64,000 nucleotides of DNA from NCBI GenBank assembly GCA_015847255.1, contig JADLZK010009275.1, positions 62,001 to 126,000 of the forward strand. Reading direction: 5' to 3'. Below, in pieces: positions 11,656 to 22,459 of the stretch (positions within the stretch are counted from its first letter, which is position 1; each line of letters starts with the position of its first letter). This DNA is from Hyparrhenia diplandra. Taxonomy: Eukaryota > Streptophyta > Magnoliopsida > Poales > Poaceae. The notes under the pieces are model-generated. The model saw only the letters and a program-made list of their open reading frames with translations. It did not search any database and was not told the DNA's origin. Both the position numbers and the translations under genes were made by a program.

Positions 11656-13380
11656 ATGCACCACATAAACTATAGCAGGTGAGGAATAAGTAGAAATGAA
11701 GAAAAAGAAGAAATCAAAAGACACAGACAATTACATATGTTGGGAGCTACAATTGCAGTGCTCAGTAGATGCAATTTATATTGTTGGTGATTGCAATTAT
11801 GTAACTGAATTTTATATTTGTTTTGTTTTCACATCCTGCTTTTAGAGATCAGATTGACACGCTACACTTTGAACATACAAAAACTAGGGACTACAATCAG
11901 TTGAGAAATGCGAGTGATTCAGACTCAAGGTGTCCCTACATTCAGTCAGCCTACATGCAGCAAACTTACAAAAAGGATGAACCACACAATTAAAATGTCC
12001 GAACCTAATTGCTGCTCTTATCAATGTTATCTTCAAATACATTAGCATTTCTCTATTTGGTGGAACCAAACTTAAATACCTGAGAAGGAACCAAGTTACT
12101 CGTATGATTGCATCCATTGCAGCATTATGAAAACCATGTATAGATGCAAACCACTGCTCAGTTTGTCAGAATATAGTTGGTTCTTTAGATCTCCAATCAT
12201 AGGGATACTTGTGTTCTGACAACCAAAACTGATTAGTTAAACTTCTATTATAAAAGTGGAAAAAATAAACTGAAGACTATTGTCAAGTTGCAAACTGTAT
12301 TCAGTTGTAAAAAATATAAAAGTGCCCAATTTAGTTGTAACGTAAACTTCTCCTAAAACAAGAACATTCATGGCCATTCACAGGACGGGCATACCTTAAG
12401 GCAGCAAGCACGAAATAAGCACATATATATGGTTCAAATAAAAGCTGAGAAACCATTAATAAGACAAACAAATTACTGAAGATCAAGTGCTTCCCCTACT
12501 ACTATGTGACATCTGGACATGGAGTAAAAACTGAACTAGCAACTAGCTACTCTAACAAGCAACAACAGATGGCTGGAGCAAACAGAAATAAAAAGCTAGA
12601 GCCATGTCAACCTCTAAGGTGCTACAGTAAACATACTTGGACATCCCAGGAGCTCTACAATGTGTGTGATTAAATTAAGGTTGGTCCCTAATGAATACAG
12701 TACATCACTATAGCCCACAAAGTGGCAATATTGAGTGACAGTCCAGTGGCCGCTACAATGAAACCACGTGCCACACAGCACAACACCACCCAAGTCAACA
12801 GAGCTGTAAAGATTCTTATAGAAGAAAGATTTCCTTACTAATAAGCAACCCCTATAAGAAAAAAGGACATATTGCATATCCTCATAACTAAAATTGCGGT
12901 GTTCGACACTTGCAATTTGCATTGTTAGTGCTTGCAATTAATTAATTGAATGATTTATTTGTTACATTTTAACACAAATATTAATAGGAACAGATCACTC
13001 CGACCATCCAATGTATATGGTATGCATTAAAACTTGCAGATATAACACTTATGCTATTTATATCAACAATGAGTTAAAGACACAACAGATTACAAGTACA
13101 AAATATCATCTACTTATATCAGAGATGAACTATTAAGGCCCAGGTATAAACACAGAGCAGAGGCAAGGTGTGGTCTTACTCACTCGTAGCAAACAAGTAT
13201 CTGATGATCAAAAGGGTCACTTCCAATGAAGTCTGGATCAGGTGTGACACATATCAGCACGACACAACAGACAGTGAGAGAATTGTAGCTTACCAGCTTT
13301 GGTCCGCCATTCTTCTCACTGATGGAGGTGGAGATGATATGGCCCATAACAGTGTCTATCCCTTCCCAGCCACGACCTGG
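10330..13380. other. gene-poor repetitive region
   Basis: AT-rich DNA starting with a T18 tract near 10344. It contains TTCAGGCGA words at 10453 and 10578, an (AG)15 microsatellite, and two copies of a 50-60 base motif around TTGCAATTT (about 11748 and 12882). No coding sequence could be supported; the short ORFs here have no recognisable domains. The composition and dispersed repeats suggest old TE material. Confidence 0.45.
11625..11654. repeat. (AG)15 microsatellite
   Basis: Fifteen uninterrupted AG units between CACAA and CATGCACC. Confidence 0.95.
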
Positions 13381-13500
13381 TTCAGGGTAGCCCTCCCTGA
13401 TCTTTGAGATGAGAAGGGTGCCCATTCCAGATACAGTGCTCATCATTAGGACTAACAAAGAGCCCGTGCTAAATTTCTCCGCCTCTTTCATTCCACCTGC
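13381..13500 (-). pseudogene. degraded beta-tubulin gene fragment
   Basis: On the minus strand 13434-13381 encode SGMGTLLISKIREGYPE. This matches the highly conserved beta-tubulin segment that follows the GGGTGSG nucleotide-binding loop (GMGTLLISKIRE-YP). Downstream, bases near 13350 (ACACTGTTATGGGCC) resemble the tubulin stretch encoding SDTVVEP, but spacing and frame have decayed. No intact exon or start is present. The fragment sits alone in TE-like DNA, so capture by a transposon or retroposition followed by decay is likely. Confidence 0.6.
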
Positions 13501-13995
13501 TCGTAAATAGTTAGAAAAGAATTAGTATTAGCCACCTCTATGCATTGCCAGGTCAGAAAATGCAGCAAACACAAATCACATTAAATCGATTTTAAGATGT
13601 GTTAGCACAAATCACAATAAACAATTTTTTTCTATGAAAGGACAAGGACAAAAATAAGGTGTCTCGCACAAATCACAACTAACAAAGATGTGGTGTGTAC
13701 TAGCACAAATAACAAATCACATGCTCGACCATGACAAAAGTACTCTAATTGTACAAAGCTAAGGAGCCGCAACATGGACACAGTAGCATTGTAGCCACAA
13801 GGCCCACACATCTCATCCGCCATGCACAATACAAGGGGCATGACAAAGGACTATACAGCACAATCAACAAAAATTACAATATAAAGTACAAGACAAGGGA
13901 CAATTCCCTGTGATGACTTCACGCCTCGGCCTCGGCGAAAGTGTTATTTTCAAAAGGCGCCTTCAAATAAGCAAGGTTTATATAAGGAATCAAGC

Positions 13996-14243
13996 AATGT
14001 CATTTTGTACTTTGTTGTCTTGTATCGCCGGTCCCTGCTTGTTTTTAAACAATTTGTTTTTAATAGAAGGGACAATACAGGGAAAAAACATCAGACATAA
14101 ACAAGGCTACAGAGTTAACAATGTCATTTTGTACTTTGTTATCTTGTATCGCAGGTCCCCGCTTGTTTTTAAACAATTTGTTTTTATTACAAGGGACAAT
14201 ACAGGGAGAAAACATCAGACATAAACAAGGTTACAGAGTTAAC
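13996..14243. repeat. tandem duplication of a 124-base unit
   Basis: Two head-to-tail copies, 13996-14119 and 14120-14243, each starting AATGTCATTTTGTACTTTGTT and ending ACAGAGTTAAC. They differ at only a handful of positions, so the duplication is fairly young. It directly precedes the exon-like ORF at 14263. Confidence 0.9.
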
Positions 14244-14262
14244 AATTTTTCTTTTTTTGCAG

Positions 14263-14397
14263 GTCCACATCCAAGGAGTTCATGAAATGGAAGAACCAGA
14301 TTCTTTAATGCAGAATGGTCTTGGAAGTGATGATAATGCCATCCAACTTACTCAATTGTCCGAGCTAACAGCTACCACAGATTGTAACCAAGTTTGA
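14263..14397 (+). other. unrecognised exon-like ORF behind a strong 3' splice-site sequence
   Basis: A T-rich tract and TTTTTTTGCAG lead straight into an open frame of 44 codons that ends in TGA at 14395-14397. The product is acidic and Gln/Thr-rich, with EMEEPDSLMQNGLGSDDNAI near its start and a C-terminus of TTDCNQV. I do not recognise it. It looks like the last exon of a gene or of a fragment carried by a TE, but no upstream exon was found. Confidence 0.35.
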
Positions 14398-17300
14398 AAA
14401 TAATGAAACTAGTGATTCAGAGTTTCAAACACCTAGCTCGCCGGAGTCCGGCGAACCCTAGCGCCCGCGGCGGCCACCCTCTTCCCCACAGAGATCCACA
14501 GAGCTTTCTATAGGAAGGACAAATCACGAGGAGGAGGAGAAGATGCTCGCCGGAACCCTAGAGGAGGAGCCACCGTTGGGGAGGGATAGAATGGAGGAGC
14601 CACCGTTGAGGAAGACCACTGGTCGCATGCGAGAAGGCAGCCGCTGGGCTACGGTCGCCTGAAATCATGTGATGATTTCAGTCGCCTCTTGTATAGGAAA
14701 AGTGAAAAACAAATATGAAAATTGCACATTTTAAATAGTGCAACTAGTACATGTTGTAAATGCAATTATTCTGCATATGTATATAATTACAAAAAAAGAC
14801 CCACACATGTGAAGCCTACTGAGAATACAGTTAACTTGTACTATCATTTGGTCAAAACAGCAGCATGAAATCCAGGAAAAATATAGTGAGGTGAATTGAA
14901 TTGTGAACAAAAATGCAATTACATAGGAGTAACCAAATATTGGCTTTTAAAAATGACAAGAAAACATGTCAAGGAGTAACCAAATATTAGAAGAAAAAAG
15001 TAAGTGGAAGCAAACAAGCCCAAAAATGGGGAACAAACCAACAATTATACAAATTTCATATTCTCAGAACTACAATTGCGGTGCTCTATATTTGCAATTT
15101 ACATTATTCGGTTTGCAATTCTTTAGATGACCTATATACATACTAACACAAAACACAAAGTTCAGCGATTTGTTAGCACAAGTACAAAATGAGGTGTGTT
15201 GGCTCAAGCGACAAGTAACAAAGATGTGGTGTGTGCTGCTATAGATAGATTAGCTCAGAACAACTACTCTACGTAGCTGGTGTAAACCACTACAACATGA
15301 CATATGGCCATAGTGCTACAGCAGCAAGAGCCAACCAAAATGCCAACCCCTACAACCAAGCATTCAGTTTATCAAGTTGGATTGCATGCCTATAAATTCA
15401 ATGTAGCTAGGATTTTATTTGAATGGAAATATATTATTGGCAGATAAACAATGAACTAGATACAAATCAATGCATGCATATTAAAGCATGCCAACATTCA
15501 GCAACTGGACATGTACCCTTAGTTTGCTAGAATTCAATGTATCATACACAAATGGTTAAATCAACTAGCTAGCACTGACATTTAGAGACAACCCTAAGAT
15601 CCGTTAAGATTTGAAAACCACCCATCTCGATCTCAAAAAACAAATAAGAAATATGAATTCACAATTTTCAACATAGTCAACTTCCATCAACAGAGTCACA
15701 TTGAGTCACATTTTGAATTACAGTGATAAGCCATTTGCCCCTCTTTTTAGTGTCCTTTTGGTTTGTATGCGTTATTTTACTATCCTTTTAGAAACAGATT
15801 TGAACGCTCCCTGCTTTTCATCCTAAAGAATATTATGTGTATCCTTTTAGACTTTTATGCATGGTAGGTTTCATATTGTACCAAGGAACATATTGCCATT
15901 ACCAGCAGAGACACGCTATTTCTTAGTGAAAAAATAGTTCTGTACAGCACCCCATGTGTCGGAACGCCTCCAGTGCAGGGGTGCTAGCTGATTCTAAAAC
16001 CATTTCTTGCAAAAATGATTTGGGAAAAAAATCAATGCCAACAAGTGCAACTGGGCAGTGGAGCTGTGGCCAAGGTGGATACGCTCATACAGACAACAGC
16101 ATGAATTGTCAAAATTGATCCCCTAAAAATAGGTCCCTTACTAGAATATATATAGAACCTCAAAGTTCTGGCGTAGAAACCAGTATGGCACTGGCTTAGG
16201 TTATGTTGTGGTTGTAAGAGTATTAGCCAAGGTTTGTGAGCTTTTCTAAGTTGGTGCATGAAAATTCCTCTTCCCCAACACCAACCAATTCCTTGTAAAA
16301 AAACAGAAAATCTGATTCTAAAACCCATCATATTTGTGCCTATTTGCCTAGCCTTCTGGAATAGTTAAATGCCACATAACAATCGACCTCTAGGATATTT
16401 GGTTCCAGGTTGTTTGTCAACCTTTCATGGTAATGCACTTATGTTACTAGTGAACTATAAATAACACAGTACTGCAGACATTCTGAGGATATTAGAACAA
16501 TGTCTTGCAAGAATACTCTTTGCTAGCTGTTTGCAAGGTTCGCCCACACAATTAATACATTTTATGGAGACAAAATGTACCATTTCACCTTAGAATTTAA
16601 TTACTGCACATGCAGCAGAGGTAGAGTACAAAAGTTGAGTGAGAGTACTACCTTGGATTCGATGAAATGGTACTGAAGTCATCTCGGAAACAAATCTACT
16701 CGATCTACTAACTAATATATTGTACTACGATATGATTCAGGCAGCCCCTACACGACATGATTTTTTTTTAACAACCAAAGTGCTCAGTTTTATCTCTATC
16801 TAAAATTATGAGCAGGTATGTCGTATGACTAGCAGGTATCTCTATCTAAAATTACGAACATTAGAGCACCTGACTCCACTATACTGAAGGCTAGTAGGAG
16901 ACAATCGAAAAGAGATGACTTTACATCAATATCTGAAATGCTAACTGATTGTGCATGACTTCATCGGTGCGCCAGAGCACGAGCTAAGATAGGTACTGGC
17001 CCCAAACTTGACAAACTATGCATGGCTTCATCTCAGGCTGAGAGCCTCAAAGATCGATAACTGAACAACTGAACATCTGCATTCAATATTGAAAAAAAAA
17101 AACAGAGAGCCAGCCGGCTCTACGACAACCTGATGCAAACGTTCACAGAGAAAAACTAACTTAGCACAGTACTCTACTAGGGATCTGCTACTAGCCTAGC
17201 CTGATGAGCAGGAAACAATAGCAGACCTGAAGAAAATGAAGGCATCCCAAGGAACAAGTCTTTTGGAACTAACAAAAACACTCCAATCATTGGTAAAAAA

Positions 17301-18600
17301 GTACCTCTTAGGTTGCTCTAGTTAATGGTTTTGCCCATACATAGTAACATATCATCAAAATCAAGTTATCAAGTGGAAAAACAGTTGGCCACTCGATGCC
17401 ATGTGTATATATATACCACAACAAAACTGAAGGCCAATCCAAATATATACTGAACACATGGAGATCACACAAACAATCAAAAGTATGATAATAACAATAG
17501 GCTAATCAGTTCTAGCACTAGAGTTCAATTTTCACTGAATCCACTATGGTTTACAAAGACATGCAGAGGTGCGACATTAGAAGGATGTTCATGAACCTCA
17601 ACAGCTTTGTATGTTAAATTGAAATTCCAAAGGCTCACCTGAAATTTTGCAACGATCGCATGTGTCTTCAAGAGGCCAAATAGAGAGTCTACATACAGCT
17701 CAGCTGCTTTCTTGTATTTTTTTTAAAGCAAACAGTTCCCAAAACTTTGCACAACCTGCAGTACAATTCAAGAGATTTGGGAATGAGAAACGGTATGTGT
17801 ATGAAAAATAATTCCTTAAGAGCTTATCAACACCTAGCGCTTTAAGCAGCAAGCAACCTAAATGTCTCCCGTCATTCTCTGTAGCTAAACGCCCTCGACT
17901 CCAAGTGTTGGTGTAGCACGGCAGAGAAGGGGGTTGCCCAGTCATTCTGAGCACCATTTGGAATTCTAGGGAAGTGATGATATCAGTTCAGTGAGAAAAA
18001 CGTTCATACAGGACACAAGCAACACATACAAAGATTTTTTAAAAAATACAATTTCTACTTCACGGAGTGCTTTGCTAGCCGACATAACAAAGTGAACACT
18101 GACAATTATCTCATACTCATACCACAGCTGTTCAAACAAGACATATACAACAAAACTGTCAGTAGCATGCATGTCAATAATTTCCTGCTAAACTAATTAT
18201 AGGCAAAACTGCACATGCTAGAGCAGCTTGTGAATAACCATTCAATCAGCTGAACTAATTATAGGTGGTTTGCAGAATCCCCACTCACCATGTAGCCATT
18301 CCTATGAATCCCACACCACACAAGGCAAATCCCCATGCAATCCGGCATGCCATACAAATGTACCTCAAGAGCACCGACAACGCACGACGAGCCAACAACT
18401 GCCTCTCAAAATCACGGCGCCGACGACAAGCTCGCCGGGGACAAACATCAATCCCAAATCCCCGAAATCCTCCGTCACACAACCATCTACCTACATGCAA
18501 ACACCAAATCCCCACAAATCCAAAGACAATCCAGCCTACACATCAATCCCAGGCTACATCCCTATATCGCCCACCTCAATCAGAGTCAAAATAGCTAGGT
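14398..18600. other. AT-rich gene-poor region
   Basis: It begins with a GC-rich patch (14435-14670) ending in a perfect hairpin (CTGAAATCAT, GTG loop, ATGATTTCAG at 14661-14683). It then runs as AT-rich DNA holding the third copy of the TTGCAATTT motif (about 15065-15125). No coding region or RNA gene was recognised. The short ORFs here lack domains. Confidence 0.4.
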
Positions 18601-19285
18601 TAGGGTTAGAGAGCTCGATTTCGCACAACAAGAAGGAGAAGGAAGGGAGAGCATAGACGAACCTGGTGGGTGCTTGTCGCCGGCGAGCAGCCCAGGGCCC
18701 GATGAACACCTGGCAAGGGTTGGGGGCGGCCGTCCCCAATCTCCGATAGACCCGCCATAGCCGGCGCGGATGGGTCGGGGAGGAGCTCGGCGCGGGCATG
18801 GGGAAGTGGTGGGATGCAACGTGTGAGGAGGAGGTCACCATTTCACCGAGGAGGAGCTCGCGGTGGCCAGTCGCCGGAGAGAGAGAGACGCGGAGACGGC
18901 AGACGGGGAGAGGAGGGAGTAGGAGAGAAACAGAGGGGAGCGGGGAGTGTGGTCGACCACTCGCCGGGCGGCAGCAACCGGTGTTAACGGGTATAGACAA
19001 ATCCAAAAGAAACCACGGACCCAATACAAATCCTGGCTTGCGTCGCCTCCCGCACGCGGCGACTAGGCGCACGACGCGTGTCGCCTGGAGCGGACAAACA
19101 AAATTCAGACGACAGACCTATAGGAAAGATGAAATAATTATTAATAAAATTATGTATTTCCATTTCGCAACCCCAAGTCCCCCCACCGGAACTGCGAGCG
19201 CCCAAGGAAGGTCGAAGCGTCGTCTCTTCCGCACGAGACGGAGCCCTCGTGCCAACCTCAGATCAGAAGAAATTCAGAAGCGAGG
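18600..19285. promoter_or_regulatory. GC-rich upstream region of the membrane-protein gene
   Basis: GC content rises sharply. On the minus strand an ATG at 18799 opens a Pro/Arg-rich frame that reaches a consensus 5' splice site (ACCAG|GTTCG, about 18663). On the plus strand the next gene starts at 19286. This could be a divergent promoter with a minus-strand transcript, but no homologous protein was recognised on that strand. Confidence 0.35.
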
Positions 19286-21343
19286 ATGGCGACGACTGCG
19301 ACTAGGCGGTGGTGGAGGCGGCACGACGGCGGAGATGATGACCCCGACGACCTCATCCCCATGGACAGCCAAGGTACGATTCAATTTCACGCGCTCACCT
19401 CGCCGTTCCCCACGCCCTTGGGGTTTTAGACGCTGCTGACGCCACGAAATCGAATAATTTATTGCTGCGGCGATGCGTTTTGCAGAGCAAGAGGAACTGG
19501 TCCGGTCGCTGGAAGCGAAGCAGGCGCAGCAGAGCAGCCGTTGGAGGGTGCGTTTCAGATTTCGATGGGCGCAGGGCTCTGGTTTGTGTCTAGATTTGGC
19601 AATTTCGTGCTCACATCACCTACTGTTTTGCGCAGCGCGTCTTTGCGGGGTTTGTCCTAGGTTACGCGGCCTTCCTTGTCTACTCCAGTTTCCACCATGC
19701 TTGGTCTCCCTGGGAGCTGGTTAGTTGCTTACTCCTATCAACTAATGACGTTTAGTTGTCGTTTATATGCCCAGTTGTTGATATACACCTGCCATCAATT
19801 GGGGCCCTAAGTTAATTTAGGCACCTCACAATGAGTTCCTTTTATATTGATTTAGGATCATAAATATCACATTATTTTGTCTTGTATATTTACGCTTTCT
19901 TGAAAGCTTCCTGATAATTGAAATGCTTGCAATACTGAAAATAATTAGTCACTGATGTATGCTTGTCACTAGGAAGAATCATTATTATTGGAAGAATGAA
20001 GTTTTGCTTATTGGTGTAGTTATCTATTTGCCTTAAACCGTGCTCCTCAAATTAACAGCGGTACCATGCTTACTTCATGGAAGATTTGCCTGCACCAATG
20101 GTCATAATTGCAGGTTTGCTATCTCCTTCAACAAACCACATATTTTAGTTTGAGTTTGCAAAGTTCTAAACAAACCACGTGTTGATGTTTCTAACTGAAT
20201 TATTATGGATCTGGTTGTTATTTAGTCAAAGTTGACTATGGTGCTTACTTAGTACTTACAATTTTATTGGTCACCTAAAACAATTGTGAGCTTCCTAATG
20301 TTGTCAGAAGATGTGTTTATAGACCACATATTCATTATACTGTACAATATTGATGCTCATATAGGGATCTATCTACTTTGCATATTTGTGTGTGCACGCA
20401 CCATGTTATTCACAATGCTTATTTCTTATTATTATCTTAGTTCTTTCAGGGCTTTCCTGATCATTTGCATCAAAAGGCTGTTTACTCTCACCAAGTGTTC
20501 ATGATTATGATTCTATGAGTATCCTAGTTGCTACTAGTAGATAGTTGTAACTTAGGAGTCTGAAAGAGGCTGGGGAAAAAAATGATACTGGTGACTTACC
20601 AATACCTTGTTGTTAGTAACTTATTCCATTTGGATTCCCATTTTGCTCTAGGATCCCCAAATAAAATGGAAAACATGGTGTTCATAGCTTGATAGGCACA
20701 AATGCATATATATTAGCCAACTCAAAATAGTTCTGCAACGCTTTGATCTGAAGATACATAAATGTTAAATTGCAGATTGGATAGCTGCTCTAGCATGCCT
20801 ATTTGCTGTTAAAGGATTACTACAGACTTCAGGCCCATCAAAGAAGTGGATGTGGTATTCGTGCTATATTGGCATTTTTGTAGCCATCTTTTGGACATAC
20901 TACATCTTGAGGTATATCATCTCAGTCAACTGTTCATCTCCTTTTTCCTTCCTCCGTCAATTGAATGCTTTGCTAAAATGTTAGCATTTCAAACAATTTC
21001 TATCATGTCGGCACTACTCTAGCTGTTGTAGCTACATTAACACACAGCAAGCAATTCTAGATATAGTCTTCTTCTGACTGTTGGTGTTGTAGGTTACCAA
21101 GAATTCGATGGGATGTTGCATGGCTCCCACTCGGCCCTTTGATGTATGCTGGACTTGAATTTCTCTTGAATTTTCTTTCAGCGATGACTCATGAATAATA
21201 GCTAACATACTATTGTCTTGTATATATGTGGTATACTATGCAGGGCTGGTGCGTTGAGCCTTTATGTGGACCATGTGTTGCTGGAGTCAATGCAAGATAT
21301 CAGCACATTGAGAAGTTACATGTATAACTTCAAGGCCTTGTAG
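19286..21343 (+). CDS. small plant-conserved multi-pass membrane protein, 191 aa, unknown function
   Basis: Seven exons: 19286-19373, 19486-19547, 19636-19719, 20059-20113, 20776-20911, 21093-21143, 21244-21343. All introns are GT..AG, and the summed length (576 nt) gives an unbroken 191-codon frame plus TAG. The N-terminus is charged (ATTATRRWWRRHDGG) and then acidic. Hydrophobic segments follow: VFAGFVLGYAAFLVYSSF (about residues 51-68), IIADWIAALACLFAVKGLL, CYIGIFVAIFWTYYIL, and a weaker one near LGPLMAGALSLYV. It fits a four-pass integral membrane protein with a cytosolic N-terminus. I recognise the family only as plant transmembrane proteins of unknown function. It is one of two genes in the window with no frame error. 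Confidence 0.85.
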
Positions 21344-21953
21344 TTCTGAGTATAGTTTCCCTTGCTTCTGTAAGCTATGTGGAACAGGTTCTGGCCATTT
21401 CTCGTTTTTTTAGTGGCAGAGTTGTAGAGGTACCTTGTTACATCTTACATGGTGTGTTAACATGAATCTTTAACCTCAGTGACGACTTGTGCATCATTTT
21501 TTTGATAAGTGGCGATTGTATGTACAAGCTGTGATGGCAATGGGCTGTTTGAAACATTTCCCTGCTTCTACTTATGTTCTTGTTTGTATTAGAAATTGGT
21601 TATTTTAGAGGGGCTAACACAGCAGGGTTTTATTTTCATTTCACTTTTTGGGATGTTTTTTCCCGTTTTGTGAGAGAGGATGGCTATGTTGAGGAATGTT
21701 TGGTTTGGTGACAAGATTTGATGGGATGGTCCCATCCATAATTTTTTTAGACAATGAGGGATATCATCGTCATATGTAGAGGTTGATCCGAGTGAATTGA
21801 TGATGTCGTTGTTTTTGTTCGAATGATGGGGCAGTTGGTGAAGGTGAATAAGGTAAATGTTAATTTTAGCTCGCTCGTCTCCAGAGCATGAAAAATCTCA
21901 CTAGTGGTTCACTAAAAAACAATCTCACCTGTGACTGTGGGAGTTCGGTTATA

Positions 21954-22200
21954 CTACCTTCATTTCAAATTGTAAGTCATTCTAAAAATCTTGAAGAGTC
22001 AACCATCTCAAGTTTGACCAAAATTGATATGATAATATAATAATATATTTATTTATAATGTAACTAAATATCATTGGATTCTTTGTTAATTATATTTCCA
22101 TAGTATATCTATTTGATGTCATAAATTTTTTTAGTTCTCTCTAAAAAATTTTGATCAAACTTTAGATGTTTTTGACTCTAATATTCTTTAGAATTTGGAA
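21954..22200. mobile_element. degenerate Stowaway-like MITE
   Basis: The left end reads TA|CTACCTTCATTTCAAATTGTAAG and the right part reads ATTCTTTAGAATTTGGAATCG, echoing each other as inverted sequence. The interior is AT-rich (GTTTGACCAAAATTG.., ..TTTTGATCAAACTTT). Its ends have lost the canonical CTCCCTCC, so it is old. Confidence 0.5.
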
Positions 22201-22244
22201 TCGTATCTACCCTTTTCTGGTAAAAGAATAAAAAAAAAAGGACA

Positions 22245-22412
22245 GGCAGTGGGCCACCGCTGTCAGACTCACAGTCACAACGGCTGAGAGGCCAAAGGTA
22301 ATAAAAGAAGAAAAAAAAAAGAAGGACCGGCAGTGGGCCACCGCTGACAGACTCACAGTCACAACGGCTGAGAGGCCTGCGAGCTCTCCGCAAGTATCTC
22401 GGCTCTGTCCAA
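22245..22412. repeat. tandem duplication (84-base period) in the PPR promoter
   Basis: GGCAGTGGGCCACCGCTG begins at 22245 and again at 22329, each followed by AGACTCACAGTCACAACGGC and TGAGAGGCC. The copies differ by a few bases and by A-rich tract length. They lie within about 220 bases of the PPR start codon, so any promoter element in the unit (for example TGGGCC) is doubled. Confidence 0.85.
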
Positions 22413-22459
22413 TGCCAATCGGGAACACAAACAGATAGCATCCCGCCCGCGTCGCCGCG

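Larger units (their letters stand above)
21344..22459. other. intergenic region: 3' UTR and PPR-gene promoter
   Basis: It contains the 3' UTR of the membrane-protein gene, a diverged Stowaway-like element (about 21954-22200), and a duplicated block just upstream of the PPR gene. No further gene was seen. Confidence 0.5.

Noticed and set aside
13996..14243. Considered as a CRISPR-like or satellite array
   Set aside because: Only two head-to-tail units without spacers, in a plant nuclear context.
18554..19072. 172-codon minus-strand ORF in the GC-rich block before the membrane-protein gene
   Set aside because: All frames are open there because of GC content and no family is recognised. Kept only as a possible divergent transcript region.
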